DNA of 64,000 nucleotides from Mayamaea pseudoterrestris (taxonomy: Eukaryota > Bacillariophyta > Bacillariophyceae > Sellaphorales > Sellaphoraceae). The notes beneath the pieces were generated by a model, which searched no databases, had not been told where the DNA came from, and saw nothing but the letters and a program-made list of their open reading frames with translations. The stretch's first letter is position 1; each line of letters begins with the position of its first letter. Location: contig BROI01000020.1 of the NCBI GenBank assembly GCA_027923505.1, positions 62,001 through 126,000 on the forward strand, read 5' to 3'. Of the stretch, positions 36,192 through 45,713 are shown one piece after another. Position numbers and translations under genes: made by a program.

Positions 36192-37712
36192 TCATCGACG
36201 CGATTTCTTCAGTCGATTAGCAAACGGCTGCACCGTTGCGGCCCGGCGCTTCGTTGCGACAACTATTGTTTGGCCCCGCGTGCAAAGCAATGGATTCTCA
36301 CGCAAATGAATGTAAAGACAGTCCAGACTGTCATTGACCTGTGCAAGAACGCAGAAGCCAACGTGCTGATTCCTCGGATCCAACGCGATGTACTTGCGCC
36401 CTGCGGAATTCAATCGTAAAGAGGGTTCTAGTTCTCGTTCAAAGTTAGGATCCCAGCGGCTGCATAAATTGGTATCACGGAAAGATATTCTTTGAACGAC
36501 AATATTCTTCAGCGTAGCCTTTACAAGTGAGGGCGAACTGCATCGAGTATTAACCTTCTTGTTAAGGTAGCAGCGGAGGTCAATGACCTCAATGGTAGAG
36601 TTTGCAGTTAGACATTCTGCCAATGCATCACCGAAACCTGATGTAAAGCATGGAATAAAGAGCGACAGCTTTTTCATGGACAAACATTCACCCGCCCCTA
36701 CAGCGATATTACTCATGGCATTGGTAAAGGCGAGATCGTCCGGGGAAAATGATTTATAAGGAGCACCACACTGCAGTTCCTCGAGATGGCCCATGTAGGG
36801 GAGGACATCCGCCAAGTCGCTATAAAAATCTTCCTCAGACTGGTCTACAATCCGAACATGATCAAGTCTAAGTATTTTCAAGGGAGGCTGTGACAGTGCT
36901 TGGATCAAATGGGCTGAATACACAAACCTGCATTGCTTGATATGGAGACCGCCAACGTTGCAACATTCAATCCCATTGCACACGATATCGTTCCAAGTGT
37001 CGATTGAGAGCTTGAAACCATCCAAAACTACCTCAGCCGGCGTTGGTGCTTGCAGAACCTGAGCAATACCCTGGGCATCTTCAAGTATGAAAGGCACTTC
37101 ATCCCGCGTCATCACTACTCGCTTCAGCTTGGGCAGCATTGGCAAAGATTTGGCCAGATCTGGGTAATATCGAGGTTGAACCTCTAATTGAATAGTATGA
37201 ATAGACGGATGTCCTTCTAGGCTGAGCGCCAGGGCGTGTAGATTGTTGCCATACATGTGAGAGGAACGTCCGCTAATATTGACGCTGGTCACATGCTGTA
37301 GACGTCGAAAAAAGTATTGGTAGACCTCAGGGGCATTATCTTTTATCGTTACAGCTTTGATATTCTTGTTGGAGCCGATGCTAATACAAAAGAGATCAAG
37401 CGTTTCGGCAAGGTCATTATCTATTGAAATTCCCCAAACTGCGGGTACCTTCGTCAATGTCATGTGAGAAAATGTTACATGATCGACATGAGCCTGAGAT
37501 ATAGCCTCTAATAACTCTCCTTTTGTATCCTTTGGAAGTGACATATAGGTTTGCAGATAGTGCTGTTCAACGCGAAGGCTGATACGAGGTGGAGTAGCTC
37601 CTTCACGCGGCGTCCCCTTGCGGTTATTGGCCTTTTTGAGACGGCCGATCAATTTCAATGCGGGTTTTCCGACCTTCCAAATTATACAGGATGACATGTT
37701 TCTCCTTTTCAT
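36192..37712 (-). CDS. Leucine-rich-repeat (RNI-like) protein
   Basis: This is a 506-aa protein counted from ATG 37712 (MKRRNMSS). The frame stays open further upstream but lacks an ATG there. Irregular LRRs of the ribonuclease-inhibitor type fill residues about 70-420 (for example VTSVNISG, IHTIQLEV, LKILRLDHV, MKKLSLFI and TIEVIDLRC). A segment LNSAGRKY near the end matches a signature I associate with the large diatom family of RNI-like LRR proteins. The extreme C-terminus is basic (RRAATVQPFANRLKKSRR), a possible nuclear signal. No TM segment or signal peptide is present. The likely role is protein binding; the partner is unknown. It converges with the secreted-protein gene and diverges from the next one. 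Confidence 0.75.
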   Translation of the reverse strand: MKRRNMSSCIIWKVGKPALKLIGRLKKANNRKGTPREGATPPRISLRVEQHYLQTYMSLPKDTKGELLEAISQAHVDHVTFSHMTLTKVPAVWGISIDNDLAETLDLFCISIGSNKNIKAVTIKDNAPEVYQYFFRRLQHVTSVNISGRSSHMYGNNLHALALSLEGHPSIHTIQLEVQPRYYPDLAKSLPMLPKLKRVVMTRDEVPFILEDAQGIAQVLQAPTPAEVVLDGFKLSIDTWNDIVCNGIECCNVGGLHIKQCRFVYSAHLIQALSQPPLKILRLDHVRIVDQSEEDFYSDLADVLPYMGHLEELQCGAPYKSFSPDDLAFTNAMSNIAVGAGECLSMKKLSLFIPCFTSGFGDALAECLTANSTIEVIDLRCYLNKKVNTRCSSPSLVKATLKNIVVQRISFRDTNLCSRWDPNFERELEPSLRLNSAGRKYIALDPRNQHVGFCVLAQVNDSLDCLYIHLRENPLLCTRGQTIVVATKRRAATVQPFANRLKKSRR

Positions 37713-37966
37713 GGATTTGTAACTGTTGTTTGTTTGGATCGCTGTAGTCTCGTTGCTAAAGAATGAGACGCGATGTGGGAGCTTTCGTCGTCGAGATTTT
37801 CGAGTAAATTGCAGTGTCTTACCGGTGAAATGTGTCGAACCGGTACTCAAGGAGTGTGGCGCGAAGAGACCTCTCCGTGCACCATGGCGTGTGACGGTGA
37901 CGATGGCGCGGATCGAACGTTCTAAATTCTACGGCCGATACCTATATCTTTCTTGGTTGCTTAAGC

Positions 37967-39166
37967 ATGACGTCTTGTACTATATGCGTATCATTCAATC
38001 ACTCAAATCATGAGAGAAAAAAGAGAAGAAGAGGCCCTTGCTGTAGAGGATTATATCTCTTGCCTCTCGTAACGGCAACCATTCCGAGGGCAGATACACT
38101 CTACTGCCAAGCTTTTACATTTCCTCTTACAGAATTCGCTCAGAGTACACGATGGAAAAGCTCAAAACGCAGAAGAAGCTTTCCATTTGCTCCAAATACC
38201 CTGCCATCGCCAGCAGCAGCACCAACCTTACTACAAATGTCACTCGTTCCACTCCAAGCCAGCGACTTGCAGCAGCTACTCGCCACTAAGGCTCCCACCG
38301 CCGAGCAGTATGCCAGCTACACTGGTCGCAGTCCGCGTGAAAAGTATGATCGTCTGCTGGAGTCGGCCATTGTGACGCTGCTGGGAACGACAATGTCGTA
38401 TTTCATGAGCTTTGTGTTGGGAAGTTTCGTGGCGACGCTCTTTGGAACGCTCTTTTTGTTTTGGGGCGTCCTTTCGCCGCAACTAAAGGCGTATCAACGG
38501 AACTGGGAGTTTCTGGGAGGACGAACGCTGATTGATTATCCGGAAATGGATGAGTATGCTGCTACCAGTGATGGGCTATTCTCCAATCGAGGCTTGTATG
38601 GATGCTTGTTTCTCGGTCGTCTTGTCAAGGTTTGCGTCGTCAACGGCGCTCGATCCAGAAAGGAGTACACCTTGGACGATTTCCAGGATTACCGCATGGA
38701 TGACGACGAGCAGGAACAGCTGACTGGTGATCCTTACTTGCTGCGCGTCACGTGCGTTGACGCCTACGACAAGACTCTTCAAGTCCATGCTCGACTCAGT
38801 CCAGAATATTTGGACTTGCAGCCAAACATGATGGTGACAGCAGTCTTGCTTTCAACCGATCCTACCTTTGAGACGCTTGCAGCGCTGACGGATTTGTACG
38901 TGCTGGATCAGGACGTTTGGATTGGCGACTATCCCTACTTGGACCGAGCCGAGCTGCAAGCGTTACTGCAGGAGGATGACGAAGTCTATCAAGCACTCTG
39001 TTTGGAGGAGGATGCAGCAGTAGCAGCAACAGCGGCGGACTTGGAGCAAGTAGCTTCATTCGAAGAACCATTGCTGCCGCGACGTGACGAAGGCAATGAT
39101 GACGACGAAAGTGGCAACAATGAACTCGTCTTGGCGCAACGACGGAGGCGCCGGCGATACCAATAA
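37967..39166 (+). CDS. Putative plastid membrane protein of unknown function
   Basis: The 399-aa frame starts at ATG 37967. A second in-frame ATG at 38237 (MSLVPLQASD) begins the part that looks conserved. If the long form is made, a moderately hydrophobic stretch (GLYLLPLVTA) and CQAF|TFP resemble a bipartite plastid leader with Phe at the cleavage site, though the start is very basic. The core has SPREKYDRLLESAIVTLLG followed by two hydrophobic segments (about residues 125-165), and FSNRGLYGCLFLGR, a pattern I recall from plant and algal plastid proteins loosely annotated as transporter-related. The tail is acidic and then ends in an Arg run. Function is unknown; the membrane location is supported by sequence. 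Confidence 0.65.
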   Translation: MTSCTICVSFNHSNHERKKRRRGPCCRGLYLLPLVTATIPRADTLYCQAFTFPLTEFAQSTRWKSSKRRRSFPFAPNTLPSPAAAPTLLQMSLVPLQASDLQQLLATKAPTAEQYASYTGRSPREKYDRLLESAIVTLLGTTMSYFMSFVLGSFVATLFGTLFLFWGVLSPQLKAYQRNWEFLGGRTLIDYPEMDEYAATSDGLFSNRGLYGCLFLGRLVKVCVVNGARSRKEYTLDDFQDYRMDDDEQEQLTGDPYLLRVTCVDAYDKTLQVHARLSPEYLDLQPNMMVTAVLLSTDPTFETLAALTDLYVLDQDVWIGDYPYLDRAELQALLQEDDEVYQALCLEEDAAVAATAADLEQVASFEEPLLPRRDEGNDDDESGNNELVLAQRRRRRRYQ

Positions 39167-39337
39167 CTATTTCAACAATTTGAATATTTCGCTCAGCATC
39201 TACCATAGACATTCTATTACCATTATTTTTACAAATAACAAGTGTATGCATCTATCTGGTGTGTTAACAGTCAAAAAGTCAAAGCGAAGGGCAGCTGCCC
39301 CTCATCGTCTTCCACGACAAGTACAATCCAAACGAAA

Positions 39338-40980
39338 CTATGCTTCCGGTTTGGCGGCGCCTGGCCCCGTCGGAATAATTTCTCCAGCCTCCTCCAAAAC
39401 GGACTTAAAGTAGGCAATCGTCTTTTTCAGTCCATCTACCACCTTGACCTTTGGCTCCCAGTTGATCTTGGCCTTGGCCGTGCTAATATCGGGTCGTCGC
39501 TGCGACGGATCATCCTCCGACGCTGGAAGCAACTTGATTTCCGAACTAGTACTCGTCATTGTCTTGATATACGTGGCAAAGTCCTTGATGGTATACTCAC
39601 TTGGATTACCAAGATTGACTGGCAAGTCATAGTCACCATTCATGAGCGCATGCAAACCATCCACCAAATCCGAAACGTACTGAAACGACCGCGTCTGCGT
39701 ACCCGTTCCGTAAATCGTCATGTCTTTATTTTGCAGCGCCTGAATGATGAAATTACTCACGACGCGGCCATCGTTGGGATGCATGCGCGGCCCAAAGGTG
39801 TTGAAAATGCGCGCCACGCGCACGCTCACCTCGTTTTGGTTGCGATAGGAATACATCATGGTTTCCGCCACGCGCTTGCCTTCGTCGTAGCACGACCGCG
39901 GTCCAATCGTGTTGACATTGCCCCAGTAGCTTTCCTTCTGCGGGTGCTCCTTGGGGTCGCCGTATATTTCCGATGTACTGGTCAGTAGCATGCGCGCCTT
40001 GACGCGCTTGGCCAAGCCAAGCATGTTCAAGGTTCCCATGGTGCTGGTTTTGATGGTCTTGACGGGGTTGTACTGGTAGTGAGGAGGTGATGCGGGACAT
40101 GCCAAGTGGTAGATTTGATCGACTTCCAGCATGATTGGTTCCGTCACGTCGTGGGTAATGAGGCTGTTGAAAAATGAATAGGCAAATGTATGGTGAGAGA
40201 AATTCAATTAGACAATATTACACCATTCCACATTATATATACACTTCAAAACAACACAAACCTAAAATTGGGATGATGCAGCCAGTGCGCAATGTTCTTT
40301 TTCTGGCCCGTGAAAAAATTGTCCACCACCACCACTTCATGTCCCTCCATCATGAGCTTGTCCACCAAGTGACTTCCCACAAAACCGGCGCCACCCGTGA
40401 CTAGCACCTTGAGTCGCTGATGGTCCGGCAGTCGCGGCGTTTTCATAATGTAGGGAGTCGTTGGCGTGGGCAGTGACTGACTCGCTAAAACGTTGCGGTC
40501 CTCCATTAAGCGCTTCTCGGCGTCGGTGAGTGAAGCAGTCTTGTCGGATGCAACCGATACATCTAGGTTGCGCGGCGGGGCTGGTTGACTGTCGCCGTTG
40601 ACGACGCGCAAGTTTGGTGTTTGTGACGTGGTGTAGAGACTGCCGCTCCGATGAGTGTCGTACAAGCGAAACGATGGTTGCTCCGGCAATTGTCCCAGGA
40701 CGTGGTCCACGTCAAACTCCACGAGCATGACTGGCACGGCAATGTAGCCAAGCAGCACTCCGACGAGTAGCAGCAAGATGGATTTGTTATTGGCAATGGA
40801 GGAGCAGCAGCGAATGAATGGACTGCTATTAGTCGTCGTTCTTCTAGCAACGCGTTGGTGGCTGCTGCTGCCGCTCGTGCTTCGCAACGGAGTAATCTGG
40901 CGGCGATTGGTTGGTGAAGATGATGATGAGACTGATGACGCTGGTGGAGGTATGCCTCCTGCTGCGCGGCGAAGGTTCAT
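39338..40980 (-). CDS. UXS1: UDP-glucuronate decarboxylase (UDP-xylose synthase), two exons
   Basis: It converts UDP-glucuronate to UDP-xylose with bound NAD+. The exons 40980-40262 and 40163-39338 are separated by a 98-bp GT-AG intron (514 aa). Splicing gives [13 protein letters not shown], matching the usual HPNFxLIxHDVxE of the family. The N-terminus is cytosolic and basic, followed by one TM helix ([19 protein letters not shown], near residue 80), so it is a type II Golgi or ER protein, as in animal UXS1. The short-chain dehydrogenase fold follows: [12 protein letters not shown] (NAD site, about residue 195), TSEIYGDP, and the catalytic YDEGK (Y about residue 332). The C-terminal RRPDIS segment is also typical. 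It diverges from the GPx-like gene, with a 298-bp spacer. Confidence 0.95.
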
Positions 40981-41124
40981 GCTAATGTGATGCTAGCAGC
41001 AGTAGCAATACAGGGTAGCGTAGCAATGGCGAGGATTTGTGCCTTGGTCCTTGGTTGCGGCAAGCAAGTGCGCGCTCGCGCGGCGTTTTTCATGGCGCGC
41101 AAAATAAATGACCGAAAGTCGGAA

Positions 41125-41144
41125 CGGTACTCACTCAGGTACCG
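41125..41144. promoter_or_regulatory. Inverted pair of CGGTAC motifs in a divergent promoter
   Basis: CGGTAC (41125-41130) and GTACCG (41139-41144) face each other over an 8-bp gap, between UXS (minus) and the GPx-like gene (plus). A dimer-binding site is possible. This is inference from recurrence only. Confidence 0.4.
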
Positions 41145-41278
41145 CTGCGATGATGTAATGATACGATCATTGAAGTTTCACCATGACAGCCTCCCATTCT
41201 TTTTTCTTTCTACCAAGCGGCGACAGACTCGACCACGCACAAGCGACTGCATTTGCGAAAAAGCAGTTTGAACTTACC

Positions 41279-42352
41279 ATGAATTTCTTGTCCATCAGTA
41301 TACTGCTGTCGGCACTGACTCTGTCCCATGGCTTTCATCATGCTACCAGTTTTCATCAATCGTTTCGTTCGAACCATCAGCAGCAGCCATCACAAAACAA
41401 TCATCATTGGCAGCATCATTCCTTGAGTAGTCTCGGTTTAACGAGCCGCCATGAAGAATCAAGCAATGATGACGCAGCAGCGTCAATGCAGCAGAGTAGA
41501 AGAAGCGTACTTTCGTCTGCTGCGGCTGCAACGATTGGTGCCGTCTGTACGGCAACGACGACGAGTCCCACTGCAGCTCTCGCTGCCACGGACGAGAACG
41601 ACTTTGCCTCCATTCAGGCGCGCGCCAGCAAAATACAGTCGGACCTTGGACAAGACTCGAGTGGAGCAACTAGCACGAATCGGTCCGACAAGACGGCGTA
41701 CGACTTTTCGCTGCCCATTCAAGGCAAGGATACGCTACTGACTGACATTATCAAGCAACAATCAATTTCATCAAGCCAAGACCAATCTAGTAGTAGCGGC
41801 GTCAAGGCTATTGTCGTTGTCAACATTAAGCAGGACGATCCCATTGCCCGCAAAACGATTCCCGAACTCATTTCACTCGCCGCCAAGTACGGTCGGGGCG
41901 ACAATCCCCAACTCGCCATTATCATTTCCCCCACCGACCAAGGCTACTACGAACCCGACACGTCCCAACTCATTCGCCTCAAACTCGCCTCCGAGTACGG
42001 CTACGGCATTAATCCATCCACCATTATCACCGACAAGGTGAATCTGCTTGGCACAGGCGCTCACCCCTTTTGGCGGTGGCTGCAAAGCAACTGCCGCACA
42101 CCCGCCGGTGTCGGTCGCATTGAAGGCAATTTTGAAAAGTTTTTGATCGACGCCCGCACCGGACAGCCGCTGCGGCGGTACCCGCGCAAGTACTCGCCAT
42201 TGAGCATGGAGGACGACATTTTGGCAACCTTGCAGGGCCGGCCGCTGCCGCCGGCGCGGGCCAACTGGCAGGAGGAGTGGCGGGAGAGCGCCACGGATGC
42301 CAAGACGAACACGTATCGGTTCGAAAAGGGACTCAACTATTTTGATCAATAG
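41279..42352 (+). CDS. Thylakoid-lumen glutathione-peroxidase-like protein lacking the peroxidatic Cys
   Basis: The 357-aa frame begins at ATG 41279; an upstream in-frame ATG at 41183 would spoil the signal peptide. The leader is tripartite: a signal peptide (residues 1-18), Phe at the cleavage site (SHG|FHH), and a second signal with twin Arg 74-75 (RRSVL...) ending ALAA near residue 103. That points to Tat import into the lumen. The mature part follows the GPx thioredoxin fold: AYDFSLPIQGKDTLL, VVVNI, SPTDQGYYEP (the FPxNQFxxxEP loop), TGAHPFWRWLQ, and GNFEKFLIDARTG (the WNFxKFLID motif, with Trp replaced by Gly). Where GPx has NVASxCG this has NIKQDDPI, and the second loop Cys is also absent. 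Peroxidase activity is therefore doubtful. Confidence 0.8.
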   Translation: MNFLSISILLSALTLSHGFHHATSFHQSFRSNHQQQPSQNNHHWQHHSLSSLGLTSRHEESSNDDAAASMQQSRRSVLSSAAAATIGAVCTATTTSPTAALAATDENDFASIQARASKIQSDLGQDSSGATSTNRSDKTAYDFSLPIQGKDTLLTDIIKQQSISSSQDQSSSSGVKAIVVVNIKQDDPIARKTIPELISLAAKYGRGDNPQLAIIISPTDQGYYEPDTSQLIRLKLASEYGYGINPSTIITDKVNLLGTGAHPFWRWLQSNCRTPAGVGRIEGNFEKFLIDARTGQPLRRYPRKYSPLSMEDDILATLQGRPLPPARANWQEEWRESATDAKTNTYRFEKGLNYFDQ

Positions 42353-42620
42353 ATGGATAGATAGAAAGTTAATGGTATGGAGAGTGTTTTACAACTGCTT
42401 GGTCGTTAGGTTCGTCACTGTTGCACGCACAAATACGGTACGGTCGAACGTTTCCTCTTAATACTTTATTCAATAACAAAGGTAGATCATCTTTTCTTCG
42501 TCTCAGCTGGTATTACCAACTACATTGAGCCAACAATGATCCATTCGTGTTGGAACTAACCGCATCACCCAATGAACCGGTACGACATTTTAAAAAAAAT
42601 TAGCTCGACCACCGATTCGC

Positions 42621-44378
42621 ATGGAACAAATCGATACATCGGCACTTTTGACCATGACAAAAAAGAGGCGCAGTAACAATCTTCAGGTTGGCTTGTCTGT
42701 GAGCGCTAAACGTGCCGCAGCAGGAGACGTGGAGGACTGCCTGGCGGAGCTGGAGCAGTTGCAGAACGCTGGACTTGCACCAGCAGGCGCTGCCGTCGCA
42801 GTCAATGCCGCATCATTGCCAGCAGTGAAGCGCTCCAAGCTTGTTCATTTAGAAGCATCTCCGGCATCTTCAGACAATACAAAAATTAATGCTAATCTTC
42901 TGTGGGATGTGACATTGACGAAACCTCGACTGACAAAGGATGCGATGGAACGAACGCAAGCGTGGAACAACTCACTGCATCTTTGGATTACCCAAGGCAC
43001 GTATACGCCAGGGCTCTTGCCGTCGTTTGAAACGGAAGTAGCCCGACATTTTCAAGTCGAAAAGCTATCAAAGTATCTTTTGGAGACTTGTAGGGGATTA
43101 AAAATGCCAGCCTTTGAGCGATGGTTGCTCGACGCCAAACTCGAGGAGAAACAACGAGCTAAAGATTTTGCGCATGCAGCAACTGATGCAATTCTCCCTA
43201 ACGCTCAACCCAACTACAAGGCATGCCAACGACTAGTGGAGGAAATGGTTGAGTCGGGACTGGATCAAAAGGTTGCTAGCAAATACATGAAGGAACTGTG
43301 TCGACTTGCCACCACGGCCGTGACGGAAGTGGTTTCGCAGAGCCGAAGGTACGCTCACAAGATTCCACTCCACAAAGGCGACAAGATTGAACTGGAGAAG
43401 CACGACAAGATTTATTCGCTCCTCTACGCTAGCAAACGGTACAAGAAGCCCTTTTGCATTCGGCTCGCCAAGACGCACTACGAAAAGCTGCACCAAATGT
43501 TTCTTCACACTCACAATCATCACTCGCAAGCATCAAACAAACTACCATCTGTGTTGCGCGGAAAAGCGCTACATGCCTTTCACTACATTATCATGACGGT
43601 TCTGTTGCGCTACTCGTCGCTTAGTGGCGGCCAGCTGTTGCTGGAAATGCGGGGAGGTGGCATGCAGGGAGCCATTCATGGACAAGTATTTGAGGTCTTA
43701 CGCAAGTCTTTTTCGGAAGGACCTATGCTAGAGTGCTTTGCATCGCCGCTCAATGCCTACTTGCCGTCGTTTGGGTCGGCTTTTCCGGAGATTGACTGGC
43801 ACTTTGGGTCAGTAGGTGATTTTGCGCAGCAAACTGTCTCAAGTGGATGTTGCGAGGCTAATCCCCCATTTACGCCTGGAATTATGCACGCCATGGCGGA
43901 GCAAATAGAGGAATGTTTGGCGGAAGCCAATCGCAAGCACAAAACACTCACGTTTGCAGTCATTGTTCCGACCGTACCAGATGATGTCACCAAGGCTGCT
44001 TGCGCCAAGCGATTTGCTGCCACTCCGTTTCGACGCATGACGGCAAGTGCAAGCTGTCGACATCATCTTGTCCTTGCTGCAAGAGAGCATGGATATATTG
44101 CAGGAGCGCAACATTTAAAGACGACGCGATACAAGTATAGCATATTTGACACTAGTCTAATAATGCTGCAGAGCGATGAGAGTTTAAAGGTGCCACTGCC
44201 AGATGGTTTTGAGGAGCGAATTCGAGAGGCGTTTCAAAGTCGGCATTTAAGCGAAGTGGGCAAACTGAAAAAGCAGGACATTAGTTTGACGGAAAGTATG
44301 AACGATGACGAGTCAACGGGAAATGCTTCCGCTACTGACTCGCCAGATGACGACTCGGACAATGATGGCAAGGGGTGA
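42621..44378 (+). CDS. PCIF1: PCIF1/CAPAM-type mRNA cap m6Am methyltransferase
   Basis: This type of enzyme N6-methylates adenosine next to the mRNA cap using S-adenosylmethionine. The frame is 585 aa with no intron. The helical region before the core (about residues 90-280) and the methyltransferase core (about 290-530) both look like PCIF1. Key segments are RYSSLSGGQLL, AFPEIDWHFGSVGDF, the catalytic EANPPF (NPPF at 414-417), and FAVIVPTVPD. The N-terminal WW domain that binds phosphorylated RNA polymerase II in animals is not visible. The first 90 residues are disordered and basic, and the tail is acidic. The intact NPPF suggests a live enzyme. CGGTAC sites lie at 42436 and 42578. Confidence 0.9.
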   Translation: MEQIDTSALLTMTKKRRSNNLQVGLSVSAKRAAAGDVEDCLAELEQLQNAGLAPAGAAVAVNAASLPAVKRSKLVHLEASPASSDNTKINANLLWDVTLTKPRLTKDAMERTQAWNNSLHLWITQGTYTPGLLPSFETEVARHFQVEKLSKYLLETCRGLKMPAFERWLLDAKLEEKQRAKDFAHAATDAILPNAQPNYKACQRLVEEMVESGLDQKVASKYMKELCRLATTAVTEVVSQSRRYAHKIPLHKGDKIELEKHDKIYSLLYASKRYKKPFCIRLAKTHYEKLHQMFLHTHNHHSQASNKLPSVLRGKALHAFHYIIMTVLLRYSSLSGGQLLLEMRGGGMQGAIHGQVFEVLRKSFSEGPMLECFASPLNAYLPSFGSAFPEIDWHFGSVGDFAQQTVSSGCCEANPPFTPGIMHAMAEQIEECLAEANRKHKTLTFAVIVPTVPDDVTKAACAKRFAATPFRRMTASASCRHHLVLAAREHGYIAGAQHLKTTRYKYSIFDTSLIMLQSDESLKVPLPDGFEERIREAFQSRHLSEVGKLKKQDISLTESMNDDESTGNASATDSPDDDSDNDGKG

Positions 44379-44438
44379 CGGAACTCGAGTCGCATCATTA
44401 AAGTCGTTGCTTACACAAATTTTAGCTCGTTGTGTCTA

Positions 44439-45554
44439 CTATTTAACAAGATGAAGTTCTAAGCAACTCGCCAGGGGCATCTCGTCGGTTCCTCTCCATG
44501 ACTGCTGTCGGTATGGCACGTCCGACTTCCAGATCACCAGGCGATCCCTATGGACTTCTACAACCTCTCCTGACTCATCTCCAAAGGACAGTCTGCCGCC
44601 ATATTCCCAGCCCTCTGGCACAGCAAAGTAAATCATACTCAGTCGCCTCGCATCATCGTCGTCAATGCGTACCGTTCGAAATGGTTTCCAAGGCGCTTCA
44701 GGTTCGGAGTACGATTCGTTCTTGCCAGTCAATAGTTGCACACTTGCCAGCCATGACTTGCGGCTAAACGTTCGCATGTTAGCCATGGTTTTTGTCTTGT
44801 CCAAGTGGTCACCAGGAAAATGTTTTGTTGTTGAAACAATAAACTCAATTGATCGCGGACACTGTTTGTATTGATCTTGTCCGCCTTGAATGCTTGTCAT
44901 GTATTCGCCTAGTCCGATCGCATCCATGTCGGCTTGCATGAGTTCATTTTCAAATAGTGACTTGCCTTCAAGCTCAATTTTTGTGACAATATCACTGGAT
45001 TTTAAAAAATTGTCAATGTAGATGTATCCCTTGTCGTCAAGTGCCTTGACGAGAGCCAGTTCGTCCAAGAGTTCCACACGTTCTCGAATCAAAGTGAGCA
45101 TTTTGACAGACTCTCGCTGAGACCGTAGTAGCTGTTTTGCTTTTGAATCAGTCTCTTCAAGAGAGCTGGTGGTTTGCAATGCTTCATTCTTTGATATTCC
45201 GGCATCCTTGTGGTCGGCCCGAATTTTTGGTGGAGGTAATCTGGAGTATGGATTCGCATGTTGTTGCAATCGCTTCGCTCGATTCTTTCGTCGTTGCGCC
45301 ATGGATGGCTTCTTTGCGTGCAAGATAGACACATGTTTTAGCCTTCGAAGGGCGTACTTGTGTTTTCGAGTGACGAATGCCGATGTGGAATCCATCATGG
45401 CAGCCATCACCAGAACGAGCAGAAATACAAAGGCAAACGAGTCAAAATTTCTTTTGCACCGATTGAGAATCCTTTTACTTAGTGCTTCCTTATGGAAGTC
45501 TTCTCGCATGGTTATGTTGCTCGTTAACATCAAATAACGGCCGATGGATATCAT
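44439..45554 (-). CDS. Plastid-targeted 2OG-Fe(II) oxygenase-like protein
   Basis: The frame is 371 aa from ATG 45554, with later Met codons possible as starts. A basic n-region and hydrophobic stretch (FAFVFLLVLVMAAMM) end in STSAF|VTRK, a diatom plastid-import cleavage motif with Phe. A linker precedes a prolyl-4-hydroxylase-like double-stranded beta-helix (about residues 170-371): GYIYIDNFL, RRLSMIYFAVPEGWEYGG, and DRLVIWKSD. In active members an HxD pair precedes the LxxIxYxxxxW segment and a second His follows the DRLVxFxSD strand. Here I read RIDDDD and YRQQSW at those places, so the usual iron ligands are not evident. It may be a non-catalytic or atypical member. It converges with the PCIF1 gene. 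Confidence 0.7.
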   Translation of the reverse strand: MISIGRYLMLTSNITMREDFHKEALSKRILNRCKRNFDSFAFVFLLVLVMAAMMDSTSAFVTRKHKYALRRLKHVSILHAKKPSMAQRRKNRAKRLQQHANPYSRLPPPKIRADHKDAGISKNEALQTTSSLEETDSKAKQLLRSQRESVKMLTLIRERVELLDELALVKALDDKGYIYIDNFLKSSDIVTKIELEGKSLFENELMQADMDAIGLGEYMTSIQGGQDQYKQCPRSIEFIVSTTKHFPGDHLDKTKTMANMRTFSRKSWLASVQLLTGKNESYSEPEAPWKPFRTVRIDDDDARRLSMIYFAVPEGWEYGGRLSFGDESGEVVEVHRDRLVIWKSDVPYRQQSWRGTDEMPLASCLELHLVK

Positions 45555-45606
45555 GAACAATCAGCTCAAACTCTCGGAACGGAGGGCGGCTTCTGTGCGA
45601 ATGTAA

Positions 45607-45616
45607 GTACCGGTAC
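45607..45616. promoter_or_regulatory. Palindrome GTACCGGTAC in a divergent promoter
   Basis: This perfect 10-bp palindrome lies between the oxygenase-like gene (minus, 45554) and the small mitochondrial gene (plus, 45714). It contains both orientations of the recurrent GTACCG/CGGTAC hexamer. Confidence 0.45.
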
Positions 45617-45713
45617 GACTTTATGAAAGTGCGTCATCGTCTGTCCGTCGCTTTCACTCCGGCGCGCTCGAATCGCGACGGAATCTTCTCGCAACGCTTT
45701 CACAAGTTCGACC

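Noticed and set aside
36192-37850. Longer N-terminus for the LRR protein starting near 37850
   Set aside because: The first codon would be TTG; the first in-frame ATG is at 37712.
39242-39988. Long plus-strand frame opposite the UXS second exon
   Set aside because: Antisense shadow of a strongly conserved enzyme.
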